From: DASSBR01 sp035701285
GTDB taxonomy: Bacteria; Pseudomonadota; Gammaproteobacteria; Natronospirales; DASSBR01
NCBI GenBank assembly: GCA_035701285.1
Contig: DASSNT010000016.1
Location: 1 to 64,000, forward strand
DNA length: 64,000 nt
Direction: 5' to 3'
The notes under the pieces: generated by a model
The model's database searches: none
What the model was told of the DNA's origin: nothing
What the model saw: the letters and a program-made list of their open reading frames with translations, nothing else
In this document: positions 1 through 8,673 of the stretch, piece after piece
Layout of the letters: every line of letters begins with the position of its first letter
Position numbering within the stretch: the first letter of the stretch is position 1
Made by a program: the position numbers and the translations under genes

Positions 1-561
1 ACCCGCGGCAGTGGCGGGCGCGGTTATCGGCCGCAAGTCGGCATGAACGCGACGCGTATCCTGATGACTTACCCGCTCCCGCAGGAACCCGATATCCTGA
101 CGCGTTCCGGCGGTATCCGTGCGGGAATCGCCGCCACAAGGCTGGCGCGTCAGCCGCGGCTGGCCGGCCTCAAGCACCTGAACCGGCTGGAACAGGTGCT
201 GGCTGCCGGCGAGCCGGGCGATTTTGAAGAACGTATCATGCTCGACACCGAGGGCTACGTCATCGACGGCACGATGATGAATCTGTTTCTGGTCGAGCGG
301 GCCGTTTTGGTCACGCCCGATTTGTCCGTCGCCGGCGTTGCCGGCATCATGCGCGGCAAGATAATGGAGCTGGCGGCGGCCGTGGGAACTCGATGCAAAG
401 TACGCGCCGTGCAGCCGGCAGAGCTTGAGCGCGCAGACGAGGTTTTTATGTGCAACGCCGTCCGGGGAATCTGGCCCGTCATCAATGTCGAAAGTCGACC
501 GCTCAAAGTCGGGCCGGTAACGCGGCAGTTGTCCGAGGCGCTGGCCGGGATCTGGCCATGA
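1..561 (+). CDS. pabC: Aminodeoxychorismate lyase (4-amino-4-deoxychorismate lyase), 5' end outside window
   Basis: PLP-dependent fold-type IV lyase that splits 4-amino-4-deoxychorismate into p-aminobenzoate and pyruvate for folate synthesis. The reading frame is open from base 1 and begins with the family segment TRGSGGRGYRP, so the gene starts upstream and the ATG at 43 is internal. Visible signatures are LKHLNRLEQVL with the probable PLP lysine and the class IV aminotransferase stretch IDGTMMNLF followed by GIMRGKIME. About 186 C-terminal residues are present. The stop overlaps the mltG start by 4 bp (ATGA), the usual pabC-mltG pairing. Branched-chain aminotransferase is the main alternative; the neighbour argues against it. 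Confidence 0.88.
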   Translation, partial: TRGSGGRGYRPQVGMNATRILMTYPLPQEPDILTRSGGIRAGIAATRLARQPRLAGLKHLNRLEQVLAAGEPGDFEERIMLDTEGYVIDGTMMNLFLVERAVLVTPDLSVAGVAGIMRGKIMELAAAVGTRCKVRAVQPAELERADEVFMCNAVRGIWPVINVESRPLKVGPVTRQLSEALAGIWP

Positions 562-1547
562 AGCGCATTATTCTGGCGGCGGTCATCGTGCTGGCCGCCG
601 CAGGCGGCTATTTCTATTGGCGCTGGTGCGTACGTCCGCTGGCGCCGGCCGGGCAAACGGTCGTCATCGTCGAGCCGGGCAAGCCGCTCAGCGTGACCGC
701 GGCCGAGTTGGAAAAGCAGGGTCTGCTGTACCAGGCCTGGGACCTGGTCTGGCTGGCGCGGCTCGAAGGCAAGGCAACAGATGTCCGGGCCGGCGAGTAT
801 GCAATCCCCACCCACGCGACCACCGCTACGCTGCTCGACAAACTGGTCAGTGGCGACATCGTCTTGCACAGCTTCACCGTTATCGACGGCTGGACCTTCC
901 ACGGTCTGCTGCGGCGGCTGGAGAACAACCCGCTGATCAAGCACACGCTCGCCGGCTTGTCCGACGAAGAAATCATGGCGCGCATTGGTCATCCCGGCGA
1001 GCTGCCCGAAGGCCGCTTCTTTCCTGAAACTTACAGCTTTCCGCGCGGCACGACCGATCTGGCCTTCCTCAAACGCGCCTACGAACTGATGCAGCAGCAC
1101 TTGCAAAAAGCCTGGGAAAATCGTGACCCGAGCATGAGCCTCGATACGATGTACAAAAGCCTGATCCTGGCGTCGCTGGTCGAGAAAGAAAGCGGCACCC
1201 TTGAGGAACTGCCGCGGGTTGCCGGCGTCTTCGTCCGCAGGTTGCGCAAAGGCATGCGGCTGCAGAGCGACCCGACCGTGATTTACGGGCTCGGCAAGGA
1301 GTACGACGGCAATATCACGCTGCACGACCTCAGAACCGATACGCCTTACAATACGTATACGCGGCGTGGCCTGCCGCCAACACCGATTGCGCTGCCGAGC
1401 CTCGCTGCGATTCATGCGGCGATGCACCCGGCGCAGGGTGACGCGCTGTATTTCGTCAGCAAGGGCGACGGCAGCCACAAGTTCTCGGCGACGCTCGCGG
1501 AGCACCGGCAGGCCGTTCGCAAATACCAGCTGGGCGGGGGGCGCTGA
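558..1547 (+). CDS. mltG: Endolytic murein transglycosylase MltG (YceG family)
   Basis: Inner-membrane lytic transglycosylase that cuts nascent glycan strands and so sets their length. The 329-residue product has one N-terminal membrane segment (about residues 2-21) and a periplasmic YceG domain. The family motif ASLVEKES places the catalytic glutamate at about residue 209, and QSDPTVIYGLG and YNTYTRRGLPPTPI follow. The ATG at 558 is chosen because it overlaps the pabC stop and directly precedes the membrane anchor; an upstream start at 450 would read through pabC. The stop overlaps the tmk start by one base. Confidence 0.95.
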   Translation: MKRIILAAVIVLAAAGGYFYWRWCVRPLAPAGQTVVIVEPGKPLSVTAAELEKQGLLYQAWDLVWLARLEGKATDVRAGEYAIPTHATTATLLDKLVSGDIVLHSFTVIDGWTFHGLLRRLENNPLIKHTLAGLSDEEIMARIGHPGELPEGRFFPETYSFPRGTTDLAFLKRAYELMQQHLQKAWENRDPSMSLDTMYKSLILASLVEKESGTLEELPRVAGVFVRRLRKGMRLQSDPTVIYGLGKEYDGNITLHDLRTDTPYNTYTRRGLPPTPIALPSLAAIHAAMHPAQGDALYFVSKGDGSHKFSATLAEHRQAVRKYQLGGGR

Positions 1548-2176
1548 TGTTCATCACGGTCGAAGGCGGAGAAGGCGTCGGCAAGACGACCCAGATCAAG
1601 GCCGTGCGCAAATGGCTGGAGGAGCGCGGCCACGACGTGGTTGCGACGCGCGAGCCCGGCGGCACGCCGCTGGCCGAAGCGATTCGCGAACTGGTCATCA
1701 GCGTGGAGCAGGCCGACGTCCCGCCGCTGTCGGAATTGCTGCTGATGTTCGCGGCCCGAATCAGTCACGTTGAAGCTGTCATCGCGCCGGCGCTGGCGGC
1801 CGGCAAAACCGTTTTGTGCGACCGCTTTGTCGACGCCAGCTACGCCTACCAGGGCGGCGGCCGCGGCCTGCCGCCCGAGCAGATCGAAACGCTCGAAAAC
1901 TGGCTGCCGGACATAGTCCGGCCGGACCTGACGATCCTGATCGACGCGCCGGTCGAAGTGGGGCTTGAACGGGCGCGGCGGCGCGGCCATTCGGACCGGT
2001 TCGAGCGGGAGGCGATGGATTTCTTCGGCCGCGTCCGCGACGCTTATCTTGTCCGCGCAAGGCAATTCCCGCGGCGCTTCATCGTCATTGACGCCGGCCA
2101 CCGTCCACCCAAACGGGTGACAGCCGACATTCTGGCGCGGCTCGCCGAACGGCTCGAGGGAGCGCATGTTGAGTAA
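1547..2176 (+). CDS. tmk: Thymidylate kinase
   Basis: Phosphorylates dTMP to dTDP with ATP, an essential step of dTTP synthesis in the cytoplasm. The 209 residues match the usual family length. The Walker A loop GGEGVGKTT is at residues 7-15, the DR(F/Y) substrate motif is in DRFVDASYAYQGGGRG near residue 92, and a lid segment rich in Arg (RARRRGHSDRFE) is present. It overlaps mltG by one base (TGATG) and holB by 11 bp, so it is translated as part of the pabC-mltG-tmk-holB-pilZ operon known from Pseudomonas and relatives. Confidence 0.96.
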   Translation: MFITVEGGEGVGKTTQIKAVRKWLEERGHDVVATREPGGTPLAEAIRELVISVEQADVPPLSELLLMFAARISHVEAVIAPALAAGKTVLCDRFVDASYAYQGGGRGLPPEQIETLENWLPDIVRPDLTILIDAPVEVGLERARRRGHSDRFEREAMDFFGRVRDAYLVRARQFPRRFIVIDAGHRPPKRVTADILARLAERLEGAHVE

Positions 2177-3113
2177 CGCCGGACCGCTACCCTGGCAGGC
2201 CGGGGCGTGGGATCAGCTGTTGCGAGCCCGTGCCAGCGACCGTCTGCCGCATGCGTTGCTGCTGCATGGACAGGCCGGCCTCGGCAAGGGGCATTTTGCC
2301 CGCGCGCTCGCGCAAACGCTGCTCTGCGCCCAAGGCGGCGACACCGCTTGCGGCGAATGCAATGCCTGTCGCCAGTTTGCCGTCGGCAACTCGCCCGATT
2401 TCTTCGTTCTGGAACCACCGGAAGACAAGAAGACGATCAAGGTGGACCAGGTCCGGGACCTGATCGACGCGCTCGCGCTGACCAGTCACGGCGGCGGTCG
2501 GCGCGTTGCCGTCATCGATCCGGCCGATGCGATGAATGCCAATGCCGCCAACAGCCTGCTGAAAACACTGGAAGAGCCGCCCGGGGCGAGCCTGCTGATG
2601 CTGGTAACGGCACGGCCGGCACGTCTGCCGGCGACGGTGCGCAGCCGCTGCCGGCAGATCCGTTTCGTGCCGCCGGCCGAGGACGTGGCAGTGCAATGGC
2701 TCATCGCCCAGGGTGTCGAGGAATCGGCCGCTCGTCGGCTGCACGAGGTGGCGGGCCGGCGCCCCCTGAAGGCGCTGGCATTGAACGAGGACGCCGATCT
2801 GGAGCGAACTCGCGCCATACCCGAGGCAGCGACCGAGATCGTACTCGGCAAGCGCAACCCGCTGGCGGTTGCCGAAGGCTGGAGCAAGGAGCCGCTGGGC
2901 GAGGTGCTCGAGCTGTTGTCGATGTGGCTGGCGGCGCGGGCGCGCTCCCAATTTACTGACGTAAAGCCCGATCCGGCAGCCGAAATGCTGGGGCCGCAGC
3001 GCATTTTCAAGATGGCGGATCGCTTGTATGAAGCGGAAAGACTGCGCGATACTTCCGTAAACCCGCAATTACTGCTGGAATCGTTGCTGGCGCCACTGGC
3101 GCCGGGGAGATAG
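2166..3113 (+). CDS. holB: DNA polymerase III delta' subunit
   Basis: Clamp-loader subunit that helps load the beta sliding clamp. The 315-residue AAA+ protein has a P-loop-like GQAGLGKG (Lys41) and four cysteines, C54, C62, C65 and C68, that fit the family zinc module. SRC (SRCRQ) and the LLKTLEEPP sensor region are present. E. coli delta' lacks the P-loop lysine, so retention here is worth noting although it does not prove ATP binding. The start codon lies inside the end of tmk and pilZ follows after 3 bp. Confidence 0.93.
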   Translation: MLSNAGPLPWQAGAWDQLLRARASDRLPHALLLHGQAGLGKGHFARALAQTLLCAQGGDTACGECNACRQFAVGNSPDFFVLEPPEDKKTIKVDQVRDLIDALALTSHGGGRRVAVIDPADAMNANAANSLLKTLEEPPGASLLMLVTARPARLPATVRSRCRQIRFVPPAEDVAVQWLIAQGVEESAARRLHEVAGRRPLKALALNEDADLERTRAIPEAATEIVLGKRNPLAVAEGWSKEPLGEVLELLSMWLAARARSQFTDVKPDPAAEMLGPQRIFKMADRLYEAERLRDTSVNPQLLLESLLAPLAPGR

Positions 3114-3116
3114 AAG

Positions 3117-3470
3117 ATGGCGGACGCGCCAAGCCCGCAGCACGGGCTGCTCAAACTGGATATTCCCGACAAGAAGGCGCTTTACGCCGCCTACATGCCG
3201 TTTATCAAAAACGGCGGGCTGTTCGTGCCCACAGCGAAGCCGTACCGCATTGGCGACGAGGTGTTCGTGCTGGTCAATCTGCTTGAGGAATCGGAACGGC
3301 TGCCGGTGGCCGGGCGCGTCGTCTGGGTTACGCCAACGGGCGCGCAGGGCAAGCGTCAGGCCGGCATCGGCATCCAGTTCAGCGAGCAGGATGGCGGCAC
3401 CACGCAGAAGAAGATCGAGGCGTCGCTTGCGGGCATGCTCGAGTCGGAGATCGCGACGCTGACGATGTGA
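3117..3470 (+). CDS. pilZ: PilZ-type type IV pilus assembly protein
   Basis: A 117-residue single-domain PilZ protein. In Pseudomonas the gene after holB is the founding PilZ, needed for type IV pilus biogenesis and acting with PilB and FimX. The c-di-GMP-binding motifs RxxxR and (D/N)xSxxG cannot be found; the corresponding region reads NGGLFVPT. It therefore belongs to the non-binding PilZ class like the founding member. A GGGGAGA ribosome site precedes the ATG. The tatD gene that often follows pilZ is absent here; nnr follows after about 20 bp. Confidence 0.88.
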   Translation: MADAPSPQHGLLKLDIPDKKALYAAYMPFIKNGGLFVPTAKPYRIGDEVFVLVNLLEESERLPVAGRVVWVTPTGAQGKRQAGIGIQFSEQDGGTTQKKIEASLAGMLESEIATLTM

Positions 3471-3489
3471 AGCTGGTGGCGAATCACTC

Positions 3490-4938
3490 GTGAACATCTA
3501 TCGCGCCGCCGATGTGCGCGAAATGGACCGGCGCGCGATGGAAGAATGCGGGCTCGGCAATGGCCGACTGATGGAGCGCGCCGGTGCAGCGGCATTTCAG
3601 GCGCTGCGTCGTAACTGGCCGTCGGCCCGCCGAATCGCGGTGGTTGTCGGCGCCGGCAATAATGGCGGCGACGGCTATGTGCTGGCGCGCCATGCCCGGG
3701 CACAAAGGCTCAAAGCTGCAGTTTTTGCCGTGCGCGATCCAAAGCAAGGCGATGCGATTGAGGCTGCTCAAGCCTTTCGCAGTGCCGGCGGACGCATCGA
3801 ATCCTTGGACGCCTTCGCGGCGTTCGACCCGGAAGTGGTGGTCGATGCGCTGATGGGTACTGGTTTGGACCGCCCGCTGGGGGGCGATTTTGCCAAGGCC
3901 GTCGATGCCATCAACGAAAGCAGCGCAGCCCGTTTCGCCATCGATATCCCGAGCGGGCTGAACGCCGATTCCGGTACGGTCATGGGCTGTGCTGTCCGCG
4001 CTGACTGCACGATTACGTTCATAGGCGTTAAATGCGGCTTGCTCACCGGCCGCGCTCCGGCATTTACCGGCGCACTGGAGTTTGCCGGCCTGGACGTGCC
4101 GTCGCGCGTTTACGAAGGCATTGAGCCTGCCGCGCGTCTGGTGACGGATGCTGACCTGCGCGTGGCGCTTCCGCCACGGGACCGCGACGCGCATAAGGGG
4201 CAGTTCGGCCACGTGCTGGTGCTCGGTGGGGACCACGGCATGCCGGGCGCCGTGCGCATGGCGGCGGAATCCGCATTGCGTTCCGGCGCAGGTTTGGTGA
4301 GCGTCTATACGCAACCGGAACATGTTGGCGCGGTCGTGGCCGCGCGCCCGGAACTGATGTGCCGCGCGGGTGGCGGCCTTGAGACGCTGCTTGATAAGGC
4401 GTCGGTCATTGCTCTGGGCCCCGGACTGGGGCAGGGTGACTTCGGCCGCCGCCTGTTCACGGCTGCGCTGGAAACGGATAAACCGCTTGTGGTCGATGCA
4501 GATGGTCTGAATCTGCTCGCCGCCCGGCCGGTCGCCCGCGGCCACTGGATTTTGACCCCGCACCCGGGCGAGGCCGGCCGGCTGCTTGGCTGTTCGACGG
4601 CGGAGATTCAGGCGGATCGTTTTGCCGCGGCCGCCGCACTCAGCACACGTTATCAGGCCGCGGTGGTACTGAAAGGTGCCGGCACACTGGTGGCTGCCCC
4701 GGGCGAGATACCGGCGCTCATCAACAGAGGCAACCCCGGTATGGCGTCGGGCGGCATGGGAGATATCCTCACTGGCATTGTTGCCGCGATTTGGGGGCAA
4801 ACGGATTCGGCTTTCGATGCAGCGCGCCTCGGCGCTTTCGTTCACGCGACTGCCGGCGATCGCGCCGCGGCCGGCGGCGAACGCGGCCTGGCCGCGCTGG
4901 ATCTCGCGGCCGAGCTGCGCGGCGTTATCAATTCATGA
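3490..4938 (+). CDS. nnr: Bifunctional NAD(P)H-hydrate epimerase / ADP-dependent NAD(P)H-hydrate dehydratase
   Basis: Repairs damaged NADH/NADPH hydrates: the N-terminal YjeF_N domain (about residues 1-215) interconverts R and S hydrates, and the C-terminal ribokinase-like domain (about 225-482) dehydrates S-NAD(P)HX with ADP. Visible motifs are GAGNNGGDGYVLARH in the first domain and LTPHPGEAGRLLG plus NPGMASGGMGDILTG in the second. The start is a GTG at 3490. It overlaps tsaE by 4 bp and begins the conserved nnr-tsaE-amiB(-mutL) order. Confidence 0.95.
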   Translation: MNIYRAADVREMDRRAMEECGLGNGRLMERAGAAAFQALRRNWPSARRIAVVVGAGNNGGDGYVLARHARAQRLKAAVFAVRDPKQGDAIEAAQAFRSAGGRIESLDAFAAFDPEVVVDALMGTGLDRPLGGDFAKAVDAINESSAARFAIDIPSGLNADSGTVMGCAVRADCTITFIGVKCGLLTGRAPAFTGALEFAGLDVPSRVYEGIEPAARLVTDADLRVALPPRDRDAHKGQFGHVLVLGGDHGMPGAVRMAAESALRSGAGLVSVYTQPEHVGAVVAARPELMCRAGGGLETLLDKASVIALGPGLGQGDFGRRLFTAALETDKPLVVDADGLNLLAARPVARGHWILTPHPGEAGRLLGCSTAEIQADRFAAAAALSTRYQAAVVLKGAGTLVAAPGEIPALINRGNPGMASGGMGDILTGIVAAIWGQTDSAFDAARLGAFVHATAGDRAAAGGERGLAALDLAAELRGVINS

Positions 4939-5390
4939 AACTGATCATTCCGGACGAGCCCGAAATGATCACGCTCGGCTGCCGGCTGGCGGCCGCGCTG
5001 CCGGAGTCGGGCCTCGTCATCACGTTGCGCGGCGACCTCGGGGCCGGCAAGACGACGCTGGTCCGGGCAATGCTGCGCACTCTCGGCGTCAGTGGCCACG
5101 TCCGCAGCCCCACGTACACGCTCGTCGAGCCCTACGCGCTCAGTGGCCGACGCGCCTTCCATCTCGACCTGTACCGCGTGTCCGATCCTGAAGAGCTGGA
5201 GTTTCTCGGCGTTCGCGACCTCGACCCCGCCGACGACCTCATCCTGATCGAATGGCCGGAGCGGGGCGAGCCGCTGCTGCCGGCCGCCGACCTGGACATC
5301 GCCATCGGCGTGACCGAAAGCGGCGGCCGGCAAGCCGACCTGACGGCTGAAACAGGCCGCGCCAGGGGATTATTATCGTCCCTGAGTTAG
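4935..5390 (+). CDS. tsaE: tRNA threonylcarbamoyladenosine biosynthesis ATPase TsaE
   Basis: ATPase that works with TsaB and TsaD in making the t6A37 modification of ANN-decoding tRNAs. The 151-residue product has the Walker A stretch RGDLGAGKTTLVRAML (about residues 32-47), the family motif SPTYTLVEPY and a LDLYRVSDPEELEFLG block, then WPERGEPLLP. The ATG at 4935 overlaps the nnr stop (ATGA) and gives the normal family length; a longer in-frame start at 4791 would lie inside nnr and is unlikely. Confidence 0.95.
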   Translation: MKLIIPDEPEMITLGCRLAAALPESGLVITLRGDLGAGKTTLVRAMLRTLGVSGHVRSPTYTLVEPYALSGRRAFHLDLYRVSDPEELEFLGVRDLDPADDLILIEWPERGEPLLPAADLDIAIGVTESGGRQADLTAETGRARGLLSSLS

Positions 5391-5464
5391 CGGCGTGGCG
5401 GCGTTTTTCTCACGTGTCACCCTAGCTTGCCTTCCTATCTCACTAAATTTCTTACAAAATTGAC

Positions 5465-5492
5465 TTGCAAAATTGAAATTTTCCGCTATCTT
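5465..5492 (+). promoter_or_regulatory. Possible sigma-70 promoter for amiB
   Basis: The 147-bp gap between tsaE and amiB is AT-richer than its surroundings. TTGCAA (5465-5470), a 16-bp spacer and TATCTT (5487-5492) form a weak promoter-like pair about 45 bp upstream of the amiB ATG. An overlapping TTGACT at 5460 is 21 bp from the same -10 and is too far. This is inference from consensus only. Confidence 0.3.
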
Positions 5493-5537
5493 TAAGGGCG
5501 GGAACGCCATTCGGTACCGGGAACAACACGGGGAGCA

Positions 5538-6830
5538 ATGAAAAAACTCATCCTGCTGCTGTGCTGGTTGCCTGCGGTCGCGTTTGCGGGAACGACGCAT
5601 ATCGAAGCCGTCGACGTGGGCGCCCATGCGGGTTATACCCGCGTCACACTGGACTTGTCCGGGCCGGTCGACCACAAGATTTTCACCCTCAAGAGCCCCG
5701 ACCGGGTCGTGCTCGATATCAGATCGGCCGAGTTGGACGCTCGATTGCCGGCCGGCAAGGGTCTCATTGACGATTTCCGCAGCGGCCGCCATGGTCATGG
5801 CGTCCGCATCGTGTTCGACCTGAACGCACGCGGCGTGCCGCGCAGTTTCTTTATTCCCGCCAGCGGCAGCCAGGCGGCGCGGCTGGTGGTCGATGTTTAC
5901 GGCAACGACGCCGCCAAACCTCAGCCTATTCCGGTATCGGTACCCACCAAGGCGGTGAAGCCCCGCGATATTGTCATAGCGGTCGACGCCGGTCATGGCG
6001 GTTTTGACCCCGGCGCGCACGGGCCGGACGGGCTGCTGGAAAAGGATGTCACCCTCGCAATTTCGAAGAAGCTTGCGGCGATGATCGACGCGATGCCGGG
6101 CATGCGCGCCGTGCTGACGCGCAGGGACGACCGCTACCTGAAGCTGCGACAGCGCACGGCTATCGCGCGGGCTAAGGACGCCGACATGTTCATTTCCATC
6201 CACGCGAATGCTTCGCGCAGCCCGGATCCTTACGGCGGGGCGGTTTATGCGCTGTCGCAGCACGGCGCGACCAGCGAGGCCGCGCGCTGGCTCGCGCACC
6301 GGGAAAACAGTTCGGACGACCTGGGTGGCGTAAAGCTGGACGACAAGAGCGCGATGCTCGCGTCGGTCCTGCTCGATCTGTCGCAGACGGCGACGATCAG
6401 CGCCAGCCTCAAAGTCGCGAACGACGTGCTCGACGAAATGGCCGCGTTCGAGCCGCTGCACAGCAGCCGCGTCGAGCAGGCGGCGTTCGTCGTTTTGAAG
6501 TCGCCGGACATTCCGTCGATTCTGGTTGAGACCGCGTTCATCAGTAATCCTCATCAGGAAGATCTGCTCGGCAGTTCGCGGTTTCAGCAGCGAATGGCCA
6601 CGGCGGTGCTGAACGGCGTTGTATCCTACTTTCACGACCATCCGCCGCCGGGCACACTGATCGCGGCACGCGACGGCAACTTTGGCCGCCGCTACGTGAT
6701 CAACCGTGGCGATACGCTGTCCGGCATTGCGGATCGGTTTGACGTCAGCCTGCAGGCGTTGCAGGCCGTCAACGGCCTGAGCGGCAGCACGATCCGCGCC
6801 GGGCAGGTATTGACGATACCGGCGAGCTAG
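5538..6830 (+). CDS. amiB: N-acetylmuramoyl-L-alanine amidase (AMIN - Amidase_3 - LysM)
   Basis: Periplasmic zinc amidase that cleaves the stem peptide from MurNAc during septal peptidoglycan splitting. Order of parts in the 430 residues: signal peptide (about 1-17, ending AVAFA), AMIN domain (about 20-125), Amidase_3 catalytic domain with VDAGHGGFDPGAHG (zinc His153), SIHANAS and LVETAFISNP (catalytic Glu), then one C-terminal LysM (about 387-430, VINRGDTLSGIADRF). The layout is that of AmiB/AmiC-type amidases. In most gammaproteobacteria mutL follows directly; here gdh and the nuo operon follow instead. The ATG is preceded by GGGGAGCA. Confidence 0.93.
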   Translation: MKKLILLLCWLPAVAFAGTTHIEAVDVGAHAGYTRVTLDLSGPVDHKIFTLKSPDRVVLDIRSAELDARLPAGKGLIDDFRSGRHGHGVRIVFDLNARGVPRSFFIPASGSQAARLVVDVYGNDAAKPQPIPVSVPTKAVKPRDIVIAVDAGHGGFDPGAHGPDGLLEKDVTLAISKKLAAMIDAMPGMRAVLTRRDDRYLKLRQRTAIARAKDADMFISIHANASRSPDPYGGAVYALSQHGATSEAARWLAHRENSSDDLGGVKLDDKSAMLASVLLDLSQTATISASLKVANDVLDEMAAFEPLHSSRVEQAAFVVLKSPDIPSILVETAFISNPHQEDLLGSSRFQQRMATAVLNGVVSYFHDHPPPGTLIAARDGNFGRRYVINRGDTLSGIADRFDVSLQALQAVNGLSGSTIRAGQVLTIPAS

Positions 6831-6866
6831 ACGCCAGCTTGTCCGCCGGCGGGTCGCCGGGGCATG

Positions 6867-6884
6867 ATGTCCGTACACGGACAT
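6867..6884. promoter_or_regulatory. Perfect 8-bp inverted repeat upstream of the glutamate dehydrogenase gene
   Basis: ATGTCCGT, a 2-bp centre, then ACGGACAT form an 18-bp palindrome ending 11 bp before the chosen gdh start. It could be a dimeric repressor operator or an mRNA hairpin close to the ribosome-binding site. No regulator can be assigned. Confidence 0.45.
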
Positions 6885-6895
6885 GCAGGTGCGTC

Positions 6896-8152
6896 ATGGA
6901 CGACGACAAGCAACCGGGCCAGCGCCCTTCAAACTTCCTCGACGAGGCCTTCTGCCACCTTCAGGTCGAGCCGCAGATGCGGCGCTTGCTGAAGACGCCT
7001 TATCGCACCATCCAGGTCGAATTGCCGCTCCAGCGCGACGACGGCGCGCTGGCAATATACGAAGGCATTCGGGTGCAACACGACCGGAGCCGCGGACCGT
7101 TCAAGGGCGGGTTGCGCTATCACCCCGACATCGATGTGGCGCATTCCACCGAGCTCGCCGAATTGATGACCTGGAAGGCGGCATTGATGGATTTGCCGCT
7201 GGGCGGCGCCAAGGGCGGCATTAACTGCGACCCGCGGGAACTCAGCGCGACGGAACTTGAGAGGCTGACCAAGTTGTTCGTCGAATCGATGAACGACATC
7301 TTCGGCGCGGAGCACGATATTCCTGCACCCGATGTCGGCACCGGTCCGCGGGAGATGGCCTGGATTTATGACGCCTACGCGCGCACGCACGGCATGGAGT
7401 TGGGCGTTGTCACCGGCAAGCCGCTGGCGCTGTGCGGCTCACGCGGACGGCTGTCCGCCACCGGCCGCGGCGTGTCAATGGTCACCGGCTGGGCCGCTCA
7501 CGAAGCAGGCATCGATGTCGATGGGGCGCGTATCGCTCTCCAGGGTTTTGGTAATGTCGGCAGTTTTACCGCACAGTTTTTGGCAGAAGCCGGGGCACGG
7601 ATCGTGGCCGTTGGCGACGCGGGCGGTGCCATCAGGAATGACGACGGCCTCGACATAGCGATGCTGCTGTCGGCCATGCACGCGGGAGATGCGCCGCGAT
7701 CGGTGGTTGACGTGGGCGTTGCCGGCGAGCGCATCGACAATGAAGAACTGCTTGCGGCCGATGTCGACATTCTGATCCCCGCCGCGCTCGGCCACGTCAT
7801 CCACGAAGGCAATGCCGGTGCAGTGCGTGCGCGGATGATCGTCGAGGCGGCGAACGGGCCGCTGACCTTCGACGCCGATCGGCAGCTCAGGGAGCGGGGC
7901 GTCGTCGTGGTGCCCGACATCCTCGCCAATGCGGGCGGTGTGACGGTCTCGTACCTGGAATGGGTACAGAACCGCGAAGGCTACATGTGGGAAGAAGAGC
8001 GCGTGAACGCCAAGCTGACCGACGTGTTGCGCAACGCCTGGAACGACATCAATGACCGCACATCGCGGGACGGCTGCTGGTATCGCCTGGCCGCGTACTG
8101 CATCGCCATCGAGCGCGTCAGCGAGACGGTGACGCTGCGCGGCTTCAAGTAG
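6896..8152 (+). CDS. Glu/Leu/Phe/Val dehydrogenase family protein, probable glutamate dehydrogenase
   Basis: Cytoplasmic amino acid dehydrogenase, most likely interconverting glutamate and 2-oxoglutarate plus ammonia. The 418 residues fit the hexameric family. The substrate-site segment KGGLRYHP and the catalytic-lysine block LPLGGAKGGI are intact, followed by DIPAPDVGTG, a Rossmann motif GFGNVGS and the C-terminal NAGGVTVSYLEW. I use the ATG at 6896, 19 codons inside the longest frame, because conserved sequence begins there and AGGTG precedes it. Substrate (Glu versus Leu/Val) and coenzyme cannot be fixed from motifs alone, so no symbol is given. It lies between amiB and nuoA, all on one strand. 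Confidence 0.87.
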   Translation: MDDDKQPGQRPSNFLDEAFCHLQVEPQMRRLLKTPYRTIQVELPLQRDDGALAIYEGIRVQHDRSRGPFKGGLRYHPDIDVAHSTELAELMTWKAALMDLPLGGAKGGINCDPRELSATELERLTKLFVESMNDIFGAEHDIPAPDVGTGPREMAWIYDAYARTHGMELGVVTGKPLALCGSRGRLSATGRGVSMVTGWAAHEAGIDVDGARIALQGFGNVGSFTAQFLAEAGARIVAVGDAGGAIRNDDGLDIAMLLSAMHAGDAPRSVVDVGVAGERIDNEELLAADVDILIPAALGHVIHEGNAGAVRARMIVEAANGPLTFDADRQLRERGVVVVPDILANAGGVTVSYLEWVQNREGYMWEEERVNAKLTDVLRNAWNDINDRTSRDGCWYRLAAYCIAIERVSETVTLRGFK

Positions 8153-8158
8153 GGCGGG

Positions 8159-8186
8159 TTGTAAGTTGGCCGCCGGCGAGTAGTAT
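8159..8186 (+). promoter_or_regulatory. Possible promoter of the nuo operon
   Basis: In the 74-bp gap between gdh and nuoA, TTGTAA (8159-8164), a 16-bp spacer and TAGTAT (8181-8186) resemble a sigma-70 promoter about 40 bp before the nuoA ATG. The operon could also be read from upstream of gdh, since no terminator hairpin is visible after gdh. Confidence 0.38.
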
Positions 8187-8226
8187 AGAAGCAACAACAA
8201 CCGATGCGGAATGGAGTCTGCGTGTC

Positions 8227-8673
8227 ATGAGCGGCGTATCGCCGTCAATCAACCAGTTCTGGCCTCTCGCAGTTTTTTTTGGCGCCGTGCTGCTGCTGGT
8301 TTGCGTAGTGCTGCTGGTGTCCTGGCTGATCGGGCCGCGGCACAACGATCCGGCGACGCAAACGCCGTTCGAATCCGGCGTCGAATCCTACGGCGACGCG
8401 CGTTATCGATTTCCCGTAAAGTTCTACCTGATCGCGATGTTCTTCGTGATCTTCGACCTCGAATCCGTGTTTCTGTACGCCGGCGCCATCGCGCTGCGGC
8501 GCGTGGGCTGGAGCGCGTATTTCGAGATGGTTGTGTTTGTCGGCATCCTGTTTGCCGCGCTGGTCTATCTCTGGAAGCTCGGCGCGCTCGAATTTGCCAC
8601 CCGGCGCTGGCGGCAGCCTTTCGGCCAGCGCGGGATCTGGGACGAGCGTCGCGAGCAGGTGAGCCGGCGCTGA
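8227..8673 (+). CDS. nuoA: NADH-quinone oxidoreductase subunit A
   Basis: Small membrane subunit of complex I next to the quinone channel. The 148 residues contain three hydrophobic segments (about 11-35, 68-90 and 98-120). The family stretch FESGVESYGDARYRFPVKFY is present, as is FDLESVFLYAGA with its conserved acidic residues in the second membrane helix. First gene of a complete 13-gene operon. Stop and nuoB start overlap in TGATG. Confidence 0.95.
   Translation: MSGVSPSINQFWPLAVFFGAVLLLVCVVLLVSWLIGPRHNDPATQTPFESGVESYGDARYRFPVKFYLIAMFFVIFDLESVFLYAGAIALRRVGWSAYFEMVVFVGILFAALVYLWKLGALEFATRRWRQPFGQRGIWDERREQVSRR

Noticed and set aside
255..1505. Long open frame on the minus strand opposite pabC-mltG, and many similar antisense frames across the window
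   Set aside because: GC-rich genes produce long stop-free antisense frames. Their products are Arg/Gln/His-rich with no recognisable motif, and each lies opposite a clearly identified gene.
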